This document shows, piece after piece, positions 24,256-34,640 of a stretch of 64,000 bases of DNA. The notes below the pieces were generated by a model. The model worked only from the letters and a program-made list of their open reading frames with translations, made no database searches and was not told the origin of the DNA. Position numbers and translations under genes: made by a program. How positions within the stretch are numbered: position 1 is the stretch's first letter; each line of letters opens with the position of its first letter. This stretch comes from an uncultured Porphyromonadaceae bacterium (GTDB lineage Bacteria > Bacteroidota > Bacteroidia > Bacteroidales > Barnesiellaceae_A), in contig UPZG01000007.1 of the NCBI GenBank assembly GCA_900538705.1, forward strand, positions 1 to 64,000, given 5' to 3'.

Positions 24256-26136
24256 TTATAACTCCATGATAAGGACGGCACGTTTCACCAACGAAAGCTT
24301 ATCGCCCCACGTCACTTCTTTGTCGGTGATAATATCGCGACCCGATGTGGCACCGTTCAACACCTCGGCATATGGCGCCATGGCCAACTCTACCGGCTTG
24401 TCGGTACCGTTGATAACGACAAGGACACGTTTCCCTTCATAGGTACGGGCATATACATATACACCTTGTTGCGGTATGAAATGCTTCATATCGCCTTTGG
24501 CAATCACCTCGTTACCCTTACGCCAATGCAATATCTTGCTTACATAATTAAACATGGCACTTTCGCGAAGCGTACGTTGTGTCGGGTCGAAAGCATTGTG
24601 TTCATCACCCTCCCAACCTCCGGGAAAATCTTTGCGCACATATCCGTCGGTAATCTGCTTGGTACCGTTCATCATTATCTCCGTACCGTAATAGAGTTGC
24701 GGTATGCGTCGTGTAGTCAGCAAGAGAGCCAGCGCCTGTTTGAGAGCTGTTGCATTCTCTCCATCACGCAAGAAACGGTCGGTATCATGGTTCTCTATAA
24801 AAGCCATTACCGATGCCGGATTGGTATAGAGATAGTCGTATACAAAGTGGTTATACACCTTGTTCAACCCCGACATGTAACCGTCTGTCTCCTCTGTAAA
24901 GCACTCGTTGATAACTTGCCACAGATGGAAGTCCATCACCGTTTTCAGATAGCTGTTACGAGGAGCCGAGAGGCGAGAATCTTTTTGCCACCAAGCTGTA
25001 TAAGCCGGATTTTCACACCACGTCTCTCCCACGACATTGAAGTTGGGATACTCCTCATTAAGTTCTTTGAGCCATTGCGACATGCCGTCATAGTAAGCAT
25101 AAGGATGAGTATCCATGCGAATGCCGTCTATGTCGGCACTTTCAATCCACCAGAAACTGTTTTGTATAAGATACCGCAAGAGGTGCGGATTGCGTTGATT
25201 CAGGTCGGGCATGGTGATGACAAACCAACCGTCGTTCATCTGGTCGAAATCGTATTGCGAGGCATAAGGATCGACATGCGGCGTCAATTTATAAGAAGTC
25301 TGCACGAAATGGTTCTTATAGTCGGGATAGTTAAACCAATCTTTCGACGGCATATCTGCCAACCATACATGCTCGCTACCGCAATGATTGAAAATCATAT
25401 CCATCACCACTTTCAGCCCTTTCTCATGAGCCTTGTCGGCAAGACGGCGATAATCTTCATTCGTACCGAAGCGAGGGTCAACCTTATAATAGTCGGTCGT
25501 TGCGTACCCGTGATACGAACTCTGCCGACGGTCCTCATAAAATGAGTCACTCATATTGTTCTCGAGTACAGGTGTAAACCACAGAGCGGTAACACCCAAC
25601 TCGTTGAAATAGTCGAGATGTTCTTCAATACCCTTTATATCACCGCCATGACGGGCGCTGGGTTGAGAACGGTCTACCACATAAGGACTCATACCCTCAA
25701 TATTATCGTTCGAGGGGTCGCCATTGGCAAAACGGTCGGGCATAAGCATATACAATACATCGCCGGCATCGAAACCTTTGCGGTCGGCCCCTGCACGCTC
25801 GCGCTGGCGCAGTTCGTAAGGCATTACAGTCGTTTTTTTACCTTTCTGTTGCAATGATAATTCTATCTTTCCTGGTTGTGCATCGGCAACATTCAAGTAA
25901 ACAAAAAGGTAATTTTTACTATCTAAACACACTACACTGTCTACCTTTACACCCGAAGTATTGGTAGTAACCTGTGCGTCACCAATACCTTCGCCATAAA
26001 GCATGATTTGCAAAGAAGGATTTTTCATTCCTGCAAACCAATAAGGTGGGTCTACTTTGTCGATTTTAATCTTAGGAGCTGCCACAAGGGCTCCTGTCAT
26101 AGCCAATAAAGTCATTACAAATGCAATCTTTTTCAT
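24256..26136 (-). CDS. susA: SusA-like periplasmic GH13 neopullulanase
   Basis: 626 aa. Signal peptide (1-19), an N-terminal beta domain (about 20-110) as in SusA/neopullulanase, and a GH13 barrel: DVVLYMLMPDRF-type entry (VLYMLMPDRFANGDPSNDN), VVMDMIFNHCG, GIRMDTH with nucleophile Asp342, GETW with acid Glu371, ENHDTDR with Asp451. The catalytic triad is complete. It breaks maltodextrins in the periplasm. It lies 33 nt after the MFS gene and is probably co-transcribed with it under the LacI regulator. Confidence 0.9.
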   Translation of the reverse strand: MKKIAFVMTLLAMTGALVAAPKIKIDKVDPPYWFAGMKNPSLQIMLYGEGIGDAQVTTNTSGVKVDSVVCLDSKNYLFVYLNVADAQPGKIELSLQQKGKKTTVMPYELRQRERAGADRKGFDAGDVLYMLMPDRFANGDPSNDNIEGMSPYVVDRSQPSARHGGDIKGIEEHLDYFNELGVTALWFTPVLENNMSDSFYEDRRQSSYHGYATTDYYKVDPRFGTNEDYRRLADKAHEKGLKVVMDMIFNHCGSEHVWLADMPSKDWFNYPDYKNHFVQTSYKLTPHVDPYASQYDFDQMNDGWFVITMPDLNQRNPHLLRYLIQNSFWWIESADIDGIRMDTHPYAYYDGMSQWLKELNEEYPNFNVVGETWCENPAYTAWWQKDSRLSAPRNSYLKTVMDFHLWQVINECFTEETDGYMSGLNKVYNHFVYDYLYTNPASVMAFIENHDTDRFLRDGENATALKQALALLLTTRRIPQLYYGTEIMMNGTKQITDGYVRKDFPGGWEGDEHNAFDPTQRTLRESAMFNYVSKILHWRKGNEVIAKGDMKHFIPQQGVYVYARTYEGKRVLVVINGTDKPVELAMAPYAEVLNGATSGRDIITDKEVTWGDKLSLVKRAVLIMEL

Positions 26137-26169
26137 AAAATATAGCTATTTGGTTATGTATATGCTTAT

Positions 26170-27534
26170 TTACGCTGCTTGCTCCTCGCCATGTGTCTCT
26201 TTGATAATCCACACAGCCAACGCACCGGCAAAAAGCAGCACACCCGAGAGTACGAGCATATAATCTTGCGGTGCTATACCATCGGCCGGCGTAAGCCATT
26301 TGACCAACGAACCGCCCAAAAGGGCTGCAACTATTTGTGGTATACATATTGTACCGTTGAAGAGACCCAGATATGCACCCATGTTCTTACCCGAAAGCGA
26401 ATTGGTAAGAATCGTAAAGGGCATGGCGAGCATGGCAGCCCATGCAAACCCTATAAGGAAGTAAGAGATAAAGAGGGCATAAGGAGTAGTCATGTAAAGG
26501 GTAGAGACAAAACCTATACCGCCCAACACAAGACTCAACGAATAACCTACCTTACGGTTGCGGAAGAGTGGCAACACAACAGCCCAAAGTACCGAACCTA
26601 TGGCTTGTACGGCAAAAAGCACACCTACCCAATCGCCGGCAGCCTGATATTGCTTCGAAGCTGTATCAAGTACCAGCGTATCGCCTACGTTTTTGAATGG
26701 AGCATCGAAAACCGTCTCGGCAATAGCACCGTTGGTATAAGTCCACATATACATAAATGCAGCCCAACAGAAAAACTGTACCAGACCTACTGTCCAAAAA
26801 GTCTTGGGTGCATGCATAAGCAACTTTATCATATTAGGACGCTCCTTCTCGTCGCTCTCCTTGATACCATGAAACTCGGCATACTCTTTGGGCGGCATCT
26901 CTTTGACTGTAACACTCGTATATACGACGCACAAAATAAGGATGAGAGCTCCTATATAAAATGAATATATTACCGAGTCGGGAATAACGCCCTCGGGAGC
27001 AATACTACTGATGCCTATCGCCGTAAAGAAATAGGGGAAAAGGTACCCTACCAGACTACCTGCATTGCACAAGAAACTCTGGATGGAATAAGCCAGACCC
27101 TTCTGCTTCTCATTGACCATATCACCTACCATCATCTTGAAAGGCTGCATGGCCATATTGATTGAGGTATCGAGAAACATCAACGACACAAGGCCGAAAA
27201 TCATTGCCGCACCCACAGTCATGCCAAAACTACCGGCATTAGGCAACAAACACATTACCAATACAGCAATAATCGAGCCCACAAAAAGATAGGGAATACG
27301 ACGGCCGAAGCGCGTCCACGTACGGTCGCTCAGCGTTCCTATAATAGGCTGTACGATGATACCCATCAAAGGAGGGAGTATCCAAAAATAGCTCAAATCA
27401 TGCGGGTCGGCGCCGAGAGTTGCAAAAATACGGCTGATATTGGCGCTCTGCAAAGCATAGGCAATCTGCACGCCAAAGAAGCCGAAACTGATATTCCATA
27501 ATTTCCAGAATGACAAATCGGGCTTTGTTTTCAT
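26170..27534 (-). CDS. MFS sugar (maltose-type) transporter
   Basis: 454 aa with 12 predicted helices. The N-terminus (FWKLWNISFGFFGVQIAYALQSANISRIF) and the motif SDRTWTRFGRRIPYLF match the SLC45/sucrose-type MFS family found beside SusA in Bacteroidota starch loci. It should import maltose or short maltodextrins across the inner membrane. It lies between the LacI gene (57 nt upstream) and SusA (33 nt downstream), all on the minus strand. Confidence 0.85.
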   Translation of the reverse strand: MKTKPDLSFWKLWNISFGFFGVQIAYALQSANISRIFATLGADPHDLSYFWILPPLMGIIVQPIIGTLSDRTWTRFGRRIPYLFVGSIIAVLVMCLLPNAGSFGMTVGAAMIFGLVSLMFLDTSINMAMQPFKMMVGDMVNEKQKGLAYSIQSFLCNAGSLVGYLFPYFFTAIGISSIAPEGVIPDSVIYSFYIGALILILCVVYTSVTVKEMPPKEYAEFHGIKESDEKERPNMIKLLMHAPKTFWTVGLVQFFCWAAFMYMWTYTNGAIAETVFDAPFKNVGDTLVLDTASKQYQAAGDWVGVLFAVQAIGSVLWAVVLPLFRNRKVGYSLSLVLGGIGFVSTLYMTTPYALFISYFLIGFAWAAMLAMPFTILTNSLSGKNMGAYLGLFNGTICIPQIVAALLGGSLVKWLTPADGIAPQDYMLVLSGVLLFAGALAVWIIKETHGEEQAA

Positions 27535-27591
27535 TTTCTTATATATGTATATATGTGTTTTATATTAATATAAATGTATATTCACAAAACG

Positions 27592-28605
27592 CTATTGCTT
27601 AGTAGAGCCTCGCAATATCAACTCTGTTTTCACAATCTTATTTTTAAAGAACGGTTTGTCGCCTGTACCATTCAGCTTTGCGAGAAGCAAATCCATAGCT
27701 CCTTTCCCTACGGCCTCACCGGGCTGGTCTACCATTGTAAGAGGAGGCTCGGTCGAACTCGCCATCTTATCGTCAGAGAATCCGCATATCGAGATATCAT
27801 CAGGCACTCGTAAACCGGCATCTTTACAAGCCCACAATATACCCACTGCCGTATTGGCATTCACGGCGAAGAAAGCATCGGGACGCTCCTTATTACACAA
27901 GAGACGCCTAGTAAGTTCCGTAGCTTCGTGACGGGTATCGCATTCCCATATATATCGGTCGTCAACAGCAATACGATGCTTACGCAATGCATCAAGATAA
28001 CCGTTGCGACGATTTTTCGATATTTCAAGATGTAAGGGCGACGTATAAAAAGCAATGCGCTGGCACCCCGTCACAATCATATGCTCTACTGCCGTAAATG
28101 TTCCGGTATAATCATCTACCACCACACGCGAGGTATTCAAGTCAGGACAGATACGGTCGTAAAATACCAGTGGTATATCGTCATCAAGAAGTCGACGGAA
28201 GTGCGTATAATCACGTGTTTCCTTAGCCAAGGACGCAATTATACCACAAACCTTTGCTTTACGGAAAGCCTCCACTGCGGCCACTTCTTTCTCATAGCTT
28301 TCTCCACTTTGGGCTACAATAATATTGTAGCCTGCCTCTGAGGCAGCTTTTTCGATGCCCGAAAGAACACACGAGAAAAAATAATGCACTATCTGAGGAA
28401 GCAATACACCCACAGTATTCGAACGACTGTTACGCAAACTCAATGCAACGGCATCGGGGCGGTAATTGTGTTCTCGCGCATAGGTCTGTATGGCCTCTTT
28501 TACCGGCGCACTGATGTTGGGGCTATCCTTCAAAGCCCTCGATACTGTGGATGGCGCACATCCTATTGCCTTTGCAATGTCTTTTATAGTAATGTGTGAT
28601 GACAT
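27592..28605 (-). CDS. LacI-family maltodextrin regulator
   Basis: 337 aa, usual length. N-terminal LacI helix-turn-helix TIKDIAKAIGCAPSTVSRALKD, hinge helix region SNTVGVLLPQI, then the periplasmic-binding-like sugar domain (PDAFFAVNANTAVGIL, ISICGFSDDKMA, TMVDQP). It is the first gene of a minus-strand group with the MFS transporter and SusA, and faces susC. A canonical LacI-type operator (28704-28717) lies on its -33 element, so autoregulation and control of susC are likely. The effector is probably a maltodextrin (inference from the neighbourhood). Confidence 0.9.
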   Translation of the reverse strand: MSSHITIKDIAKAIGCAPSTVSRALKDSPNISAPVKEAIQTYAREHNYRPDAVALSLRNSRSNTVGVLLPQIVHYFFSCVLSGIEKAASEAGYNIIVAQSGESYEKEVAAVEAFRKAKVCGIIASLAKETRDYTHFRRLLDDDIPLVFYDRICPDLNTSRVVVDDYTGTFTAVEHMIVTGCQRIAFYTSPLHLEISKNRRNGYLDALRKHRIAVDDRYIWECDTRHEATELTRRLLCNKERPDAFFAVNANTAVGILWACKDAGLRVPDDISICGFSDDKMASSTEPPLTMVDQPGEAVGKGAMDLLLAKLNGTGDKPFFKNKIVKTELILRGSTKQ

Positions 28606-28677
28606 GGCACTTCAGATTTAAGGTATATGCAAATCGGCATTCAAATTTCCGATTTCTCATGCAAAAAATTTGCCTCA

Positions 28678-28708
28678 CAAATATATTTTTTACTAAAAAG
28701 ACGTGCAA
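28678..28708 (-). promoter_or_regulatory. Promoter of the LacI-MFS-SusA genes
   Basis: TTG (complement of 28706-28708), 20 nt, TATATTTG (complement of 28678-28685). Start point near 28671, about 65 nt before the LacI start. The -33 element lies inside the LacI operator. Confidence 0.65.
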
Positions 28709-28717
28709 ACGATTGCA
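28704..28717. promoter_or_regulatory. LacI-family operator
   Basis: TGCAAACGATTGCA has the LacI-family form (GCAA-N-CG-N-TTGC with central CG). It overlaps the -33 element of the lacI-type gene and lies 149 nt upstream of the susC start, so one protein could control both directions. Confidence 0.7.
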
Positions 28718-28865
28718 TGATAAAAAGCGATTTTTTTTGTAAAATAATCACGAAACGATGTTAAAGCTACTTATTTTTGTTCTTGATATGCTATGGAAAT
28801 CCATTAACCTTTTCAGAAAAGAAAGAAAACCCAATATTAACAACAACTTTTTTAATCTATTACGC

Positions 28866-31802
28866 ATGAATTACGTTAGTTTAAAAGTCCCCAGAGTGCT
28901 CGCAGTAGCCATGCTATTGTGTCTCTCAATTGGTGCTTTTGCTCAGCAAATCACCGTGATGGGACACGTAAAAGACGCTACAGGAGAACCTGTTATCGGA
29001 GCAAACGCCATCGTGGTAGGTACAACAACAGGTACTATGACCGATTTTGATGGCAATTTCACATTAAAAACAACTGAAGGTGCTACCATCAGAGTGAGCT
29101 ACATCGGTTACAAGGCTCAAGACATCAAAGCCGCTGCATCGGTAGAAGTTACCCTTGTAGAAGATGCCATGATGCTCGACGAAGCTGTAATCATCGGTTA
29201 CGGTACGGTAAAGAAATCTGACGTTACCGGTTCGGTAACAGCTATCAAGCCCGACGAAATGAGCAAAGGTATCACTACCAATGCACAAGACATGATCGTG
29301 GGTAAAATTGCCGGTGTAAACGTAACATCACAAGGCGGTACCCCCGGTGGCGGTTCTACCATACGTATCCGTGGTGGTTCGTCACTTTCAGCTTCTAACG
29401 ACCCTCTGATTGTTATCGATGGTCTGCCCCTCGATAACGATGGTATCAAAGGTGTATCCAACTTCCTGAGTGCAATCAACCCCAACGACATCGAGACTTT
29501 TACAGTATTGAAAGACGCATCGGCCACCGCCATCTACGGTTCTCGTGCATCTAACGGTGTGATTGTAATCACAACCAAAAAAGGCGAAAAAGGAGCCAAA
29601 CCTCGCATCACATATAGTGGTAATGTATCGGTCGGCGTACGTCGCAACACCCGTCAGGTCATGACCGGTGACCAATTCCGCGCCTTCGCCCAAGAACGCT
29701 ATGCAGGACAAGACGATGTATTGGCTCTGCTCGGAACGGCCAACACCGACTGGCAAAGCGAAATTTATCGTCCCGCCCTCAGCCATGACCAAAACCTGAC
29801 TATTGCCGGCGGCTTAAAATGGATGCCCTACCGCGTGTCTTTCGGTTACACCAACCAAAACGGTATCGTTAAGACATCAAACTTTGAGCGTTTCACAGGG
29901 TCAGTCAACCTTGCCCCCTCGTTCTTCGATGACTACTTGAAGTTCAACATCAACGCCAAAGGTATGATTGTAAACAACCGCTACGCCCCGGGCGAAGCAA
30001 TAGGCGCTGCTGCATCATACGACCCCACACAACCTATCTATGGTGACCCCAACAATGCTTTCGGCGGATACTACCAATGGGCTGTAAACGATGGAGTCAA
30101 CTACAATACCCAAGCCAACAAAAACCCCGTTGCATTGCTCAACCAGCACGACGAGACATCAAACGCATGGGATTTCATCGGTAATATCGAAGCCGACTAT
30201 CGTCTGCATTTCCTTCCCGACATGCACATCCACGCCAATATCGGTATCGATGTAACAAAAGGTAAACAAACCCTCTACCTGCCTTACGAATCGGCCGAGG
30301 CACACCTCCATGGTCGCACTGGCAGCGACTTCCAGTTCAAATCGAACAAGATGTTAAATGCATACTTGCAATACGCCAAAGAATTTGGAGTCAACAACCT
30401 CGACATCATGGCCGGTTACGAGTGGCAACACTTCTACCGCGAAGGTAACAACCACTATGTAGGCCTCGACGGTTACAGCCCCACAAGCGACGAATGGAAA
30501 ACCGAAAGTTACCTCGTATCTTTCTTCGGCCGCTTAAACTATCACCTCTTCAGCCGTTACATGCTCACTGCCACCATCCGTTACGATGGTACATCGCGTT
30601 TCGCACCCGACACCCGTTGGGGTCTCTTCCCATCGGTTGCCCTGGCATGGCGTATCAAAGACGAATCATTCCTGCGTGATGTAAGCTGGTTGAGCGACCT
30701 CAAGCTCCGTTTAGGATGGGGTGTTACCGGTCAGCAAAACATCAACCAAGGTGATTATCCTTATTTGCCGGTTTATACTACAAGTACCGACCACGCCTTC
30801 TATCCCTTCGGCGACATATACTATGCATTTGCTCGTCCCGACGCATACAACCCCAATCTGAAATGGGAAGAGACGACTACCTATAATGCAGGTTTCGATT
30901 ATGGCTTCCTCAACGGACGTATCCGTGGTGCCATCGACTACTACTACCGCGAAACAAAAGACTTGCTGAACGTAGTAAGCGTATCGGCAGGAACCAACTT
31001 TGCACCCAGTGTTATCAGCAACGTAGGTTCATTGGTAAACCAAGGTGTTGAATTCTCGATAGACGCTACCGCCATACAAACCAAAGACTGGACATGGGAA
31101 CTCGGTTATAACGTAGCATGGAACAACAACGAAATCACCAAGCTGACAACCGGTAGCGGCGAAGGCTACTACGTACCCGCCGGTAACGCATCGCGCGGTA
31201 CAGGTTCGCCTATCAAAGTACATGCCGTAGGCTATCCCGCCAGCTCGTTCTACGTTTATCAACAAGTTTATGATTCTAATGGCAAGCCCATTGAGAACCT
31301 CTTCGTAGACCGCAACGGCGACGGCATAATAAACGACCAAGACAAATACATCTACGAGAACCCCGCAGCCGACGTCACCATGGGCTTCACCTCGAAACTG
31401 ATGTGGAAAAACTGGGACTTCAGCTTCTCGCTGCGCGCAGCACTGGGCAACTACGTATATAACGACACCGATGCAGACAACGCCGGTCTCGAAGTATACT
31501 CGACCCTCGGCTTCTTCTCGAACCGCCCCGTATCGGCACTCGACACCCAATTCTTGGGACAAGGCGACTATTTTGCCAGCGACTACTACGTACAAAACGC
31601 TTCGTTCCTGCGTTGCGACAACATTACGCTCGGCTACTCATTCAAGGGAAAAACCGTCAGCGGCCGTGTATACGCCACTGTACAAAACCCGTTTGTAATA
31701 ACCAAATACAAAGGCTTAGACCCCGAAGTTGACGGAGGTATAGACAACAACATCTATCCGCGTCCGCTCACAACGATGCTTGGCCTTACACTTGAATTCT
31801 AA
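28866..31802 (+). CDS. susC: SusC-type TonB-dependent outer-membrane transporter
   Basis: 978 aa. The start at 28866 opens a signal peptide (MNYVSLKVPRVLAVAMLLCLSIGAFA), followed by the carboxypeptidase-regulatory domain typical of SusC (TVMGHVKDATGEPVIGANAIVVG), a TonB-box/plug region (DEAVIIGYGTVKKSDVTGSV) and the 22-strand beta-barrel to a C-terminal aromatic (LTLEF). An upstream in-frame ATG would add 36 polar residues before the signal and was rejected. It imports maltooligosaccharides using energy from TonB/ExbBD, with SusD as lid. First gene of susC-susD-susE-susF-like-amylase. Confidence 0.92.
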   Translation: MNYVSLKVPRVLAVAMLLCLSIGAFAQQITVMGHVKDATGEPVIGANAIVVGTTTGTMTDFDGNFTLKTTEGATIRVSYIGYKAQDIKAAASVEVTLVEDAMMLDEAVIIGYGTVKKSDVTGSVTAIKPDEMSKGITTNAQDMIVGKIAGVNVTSQGGTPGGGSTIRIRGGSSLSASNDPLIVIDGLPLDNDGIKGVSNFLSAINPNDIETFTVLKDASATAIYGSRASNGVIVITTKKGEKGAKPRITYSGNVSVGVRRNTRQVMTGDQFRAFAQERYAGQDDVLALLGTANTDWQSEIYRPALSHDQNLTIAGGLKWMPYRVSFGYTNQNGIVKTSNFERFTGSVNLAPSFFDDYLKFNINAKGMIVNNRYAPGEAIGAAASYDPTQPIYGDPNNAFGGYYQWAVNDGVNYNTQANKNPVALLNQHDETSNAWDFIGNIEADYRLHFLPDMHIHANIGIDVTKGKQTLYLPYESAEAHLHGRTGSDFQFKSNKMLNAYLQYAKEFGVNNLDIMAGYEWQHFYREGNNHYVGLDGYSPTSDEWKTESYLVSFFGRLNYHLFSRYMLTATIRYDGTSRFAPDTRWGLFPSVALAWRIKDESFLRDVSWLSDLKLRLGWGVTGQQNINQGDYPYLPVYTTSTDHAFYPFGDIYYAFARPDAYNPNLKWEETTTYNAGFDYGFLNGRIRGAIDYYYRETKDLLNVVSVSAGTNFAPSVISNVGSLVNQGVEFSIDATAIQTKDWTWELGYNVAWNNNEITKLTTGSGEGYYVPAGNASRGTGSPIKVHAVGYPASSFYVYQQVYDSNGKPIENLFVDRNGDGIINDQDKYIYENPAADVTMGFTSKLMWKNWDFSFSLRAALGNYVYNDTDADNAGLEVYSTLGFFSNRPVSALDTQFLGQGDYFASDYYVQNASFLRCDNITLGYSFKGKTVSGRVYATVQNPFVITKYKGLDPEVDGGIDNNIYPRPLTTMLGLTLEF

Positions 31803-31826
31803 TCCAAACTACGCAAAACAACAACC

Positions 31827-33350
31827 ATGAAACTAAATATCAAAAATATCATTCTCTGCTCATCGATAGCATTAGCTGCCGGACTGAGCTCTTGCGTGGA
31901 CGACCTCAATGTAACGCCTATCAACCCACAGGTACAACAAGAGTTTGACCAGCAAGCCGTATTCACCAAGATATATGCAACCCTCGGCTTTACCGGTATG
32001 AGAGGTCCCGACGGAAACGGGGACCTGAATGCCATGGGTATCGACGAAGGTAAGAGTGCTTTCTACCGCATGATGTGGGACTTCAACGAGCTGCCTACCG
32101 ACGAAGCACACTGCTGCTGGGGTGACGTAGGTATCCCCGAGATGAACTATGCACAATGGACATCGTCGCACACTTTCGTACAAGGCCTCTACTATCGCCT
32201 CTTCTTCGACATCACATTGTGCAACCATTTCCTTGAAATGACCGAAAGCATAAGCGATGCCGAGACCGTAAAACAGCGTGCCGAAGTACGCTTCATCCGC
32301 GCGCTCAACTACTTCTATCTGCTCGACCTCTACGGCAACGTACCTTTGGTAACAGAAGTACTCGATGAGCCCCCGCTACAAAGCAGCCGCGCCGAGTTGT
32401 TCAACTTCGTTGAGACAGAGTTGCAAGCTATCCCCAACGATATGAGCGAACCCCGCACCTCTGCCTACGGCCGCGCCGACCGCGCAGCAGCATGGTTACT
32501 GCTGGCACGCCTCTACCTCAATGCCGAAGTATACATCGGTCAGAACCGCTACAACGATGCTTCCACCTACGCCGACATGGTAATGAAAACATCCTACGAA
32601 CTTTGTCCCAACTACCAGCACCTGTTCATGGCCGACAATGACGTTGCCGGCGGCGTAAACCGTGCCATGCAAGAAATCATACTTCCCATCCGTCAAGACG
32701 GTAACAAGACCCAATCTTACGGAGGCTCGTTCTTCCTCATCGCAGCTACCCACACAAGCGGTATGCCCGACTGGGGCAGCATCGACGGTTGGGGTGGTAT
32801 CCGCGCACGCAAAGCCCTGAGCGACAAGTTTACCGGCAGCGACGACCGCTTCATATTCTACACCGAAGGCCGCAATCCCATTATCACCAACACCTCGGCA
32901 TTCACCGATGGTTACAGCGTGACGAAATGGACAAACCTTCGCGCCGATGGAGGAGCCGTTTCTGACGAGAAGTTCCCCGATACCGATATACCTTTCTTCC
33001 GTCTGGCCGAAGCATACCTCACATATGCCGAAGCACAAATGAGAATGGGTAACGAGCCCGAAGCTCGCAGAGTTGTAAACGACCTGCGTATCCGTGCCAA
33101 TGCAAGTACCTTCCCGGTCGTATCGCTCGACATCATCCTCGACGAGTGGTGCCGCGAATTCTACTTCGAAGGACGTCGCCGTATGGACCTTATTCGCTAC
33201 AATCGCTTTGGCGGTACTACCGACTATAACTGGGACTGGAAAGGCGGCTCGGCCAACGGTACGACATTCGAGAGCAAGTACAACATCCTGCCCATCCCCG
33301 CATCGGAGTTGAATGCCAACCCCAATTTGGTACAAGTAGCAGGATATTAA
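31827..33350 (+). CDS. susD: SusD-family surface glycan-binding lipoprotein
   Basis: 507 aa. Lipoprotein signal with lipobox SSC at Cys23. The RagB/SusD fold appears as helical repeats: RFIRALNYFYLLDLYGNVPLVTEV and FFRLAEAYLTYAEAQMRMGN are the standard signatures, and the C-terminus carries EFYFEGRRRMDLIRYNRFGG. It binds starch on the cell surface and caps SusC. The gap to susC is 24 nt. Confidence 0.93.
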   Translation: MKLNIKNIILCSSIALAAGLSSCVDDLNVTPINPQVQQEFDQQAVFTKIYATLGFTGMRGPDGNGDLNAMGIDEGKSAFYRMMWDFNELPTDEAHCCWGDVGIPEMNYAQWTSSHTFVQGLYYRLFFDITLCNHFLEMTESISDAETVKQRAEVRFIRALNYFYLLDLYGNVPLVTEVLDEPPLQSSRAELFNFVETELQAIPNDMSEPRTSAYGRADRAAAWLLLARLYLNAEVYIGQNRYNDASTYADMVMKTSYELCPNYQHLFMADNDVAGGVNRAMQEIILPIRQDGNKTQSYGGSFFLIAATHTSGMPDWGSIDGWGGIRARKALSDKFTGSDDRFIFYTEGRNPIITNTSAFTDGYSVTKWTNLRADGGAVSDEKFPDTDIPFFRLAEAYLTYAEAQMRMGNEPEARRVVNDLRIRANASTFPVVSLDIILDEWCREFYFEGRRRMDLIRYNRFGGTTDYNWDWKGGSANGTTFESKYNILPIPASELNANPNLVQVAGY

Positions 33351-33375
33351 CATCACATCTTAAAAACAGAATAGT

Positions 33376-34566
33376 ATGAAAAATATAAAATATATTATTC
33401 CCTGCGTCTTGGGCATGGCATTACTCGCAAGTTGCCAAGAGGAGGAGAAAATAACCATTAATCCGGCAGCAGAAGACGGCACACTCACCTTTGTGCTGAA
33501 CGAACCGGCCTACGACGATTACGTATACGTACTGCGCTCGGCCGACGCCGACAGCGTCATGGAGACACTCACCGTACGCATGCAACCCGACTTCGGCTTC
33601 ACAGCCGCCACAACCTACTATGCACAAGTATCTTTCAGTGAGCAATTCACCGAAGGTTCATACCAAGAGCTCAGCACATCAGGTGCCGCACAGAAAATAG
33701 CCATCAACACCCGTGAGATGAACGAAGCTATCACCCTGTTGCAAGGTGAGAACGTCGACGAGAATCCCGGTATCATGGATATCTACGTACGCCTGCGCGC
33801 TTTCCTTACAAGCGCTACCACAACAGCCAATGGCGACACCCCGCACGTAAGCCCCTGCTACTCAAACGTAATAAAACTGCGCGTGCAACCCTACTACATG
33901 TTGCTCGAAGACATGCTCCCGCAACCGCACTACATCATCGGTTACATCGACTGGGCAAACGACGCCAATGCACAAGGTACAACCTTGATACCTTTGAGCC
34001 TCGTAGAAAATTACAGCTATGACGAAATAACCGGCTACGGCGAGTTCACATACACCGGCTGGTTCGAGGCAGGCGTAGGATTCAAGCTCATCAACATCGT
34101 AGGTGGTTGGGACGAGCAATGGGGTAGCTCCGACGGCACCATCAACGGTTTGGTACACAACGATGGCGGCTCAGGCAACATCGCAGTAGAAGAGAGCGGT
34201 TACTACACAATAACCACCAACTCGCTGGCCGGACAAGAAAGCTGCACCATAGAGAAAGCCGATGTAACACCAACTTCTTACGATTGGATAGAGATTGTAG
34301 GTTCGTTCGAAAATTGGGGCGAGAACCCCGTGCGCATGGATGCCTTCAACATGACTAACCCGCACATCTGGACAACAACAGTTACCTTCGATGCCGACTG
34401 CGAAGCCAAGTTCCGCGCCAATGGAGCATGGGACGTAAGCTGGGGTGGTGACTCATTCCCCTACTCGCTCATCAAGTCGGGCAACAACATCAACGTAAAA
34501 GCCGGTACATACACTGTCGTACTCAACGACATAGACGGCAACTACTATTTCTTTGCCAAAGAATAA
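33376..34566 (+). CDS. susE: SusE-like surface glycan-binding lipoprotein
   Basis: 396 aa. Lipobox LLASC gives Cys20. N-terminal Ig-like SusE domain (about 28-165: TINPAAEDGTLTFVLNEP) followed by two carbohydrate-binding-like beta domains; the second (about 300-396) includes IEIVGSFENWGENP. These are the CBM-type domains that bind starch in SusE. It lies 25 nt after susD in the same operon. Confidence 0.85.
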   Translation: MKNIKYIIPCVLGMALLASCQEEEKITINPAAEDGTLTFVLNEPAYDDYVYVLRSADADSVMETLTVRMQPDFGFTAATTYYAQVSFSEQFTEGSYQELSTSGAAQKIAINTREMNEAITLLQGENVDENPGIMDIYVRLRAFLTSATTTANGDTPHVSPCYSNVIKLRVQPYYMLLEDMLPQPHYIIGYIDWANDANAQGTTLIPLSLVENYSYDEITGYGEFTYTGWFEAGVGFKLINIVGGWDEQWGSSDGTINGLVHNDGGSGNIAVEESGYYTITTNSLAGQESCTIEKADVTPTSYDWIEIVGSFENWGENPVRMDAFNMTNPHIWTTTVTFDADCEAKFRANGAWDVSWGGDSFPYSLIKSGNNINVKAGTYTVVLNDIDGNYYFFAKE

Positions 34567-34582
34567 TGTGACAAAACAAGGA

Positions 34583-34602
34583 GCGGCGGCTCACCCCGCC
34601 GC
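34583..34602 (+). terminator. GC-rich hairpin between susE and the next lipoprotein gene
   Basis: GCGGCGG/CCGCCGC (34583-34589, 34596-34602) with a 6-nt loop, followed by only CCTTT. Probably an attenuator or mRNA-stabilising element inside the operon rather than a full stop, so downstream genes may be expressed at a lower level. Confidence 0.55.
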
Positions 34603-34640
34603 CCTTTAACAAAAAACAAACCACAAAACAGCAAACAAAA

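Noticed and set aside
24466..25545. 359-codon plus-strand frame inside the SusA-like gene
   Set aside because: Antisense shadow of a GH13 gene with its complete catalytic triad; no recognisable domain.
32496..33356. 286-codon minus-strand frame in susD
   Set aside because: Antisense shadow of a clear SusD gene; composition reflects codon bias of the real strand.
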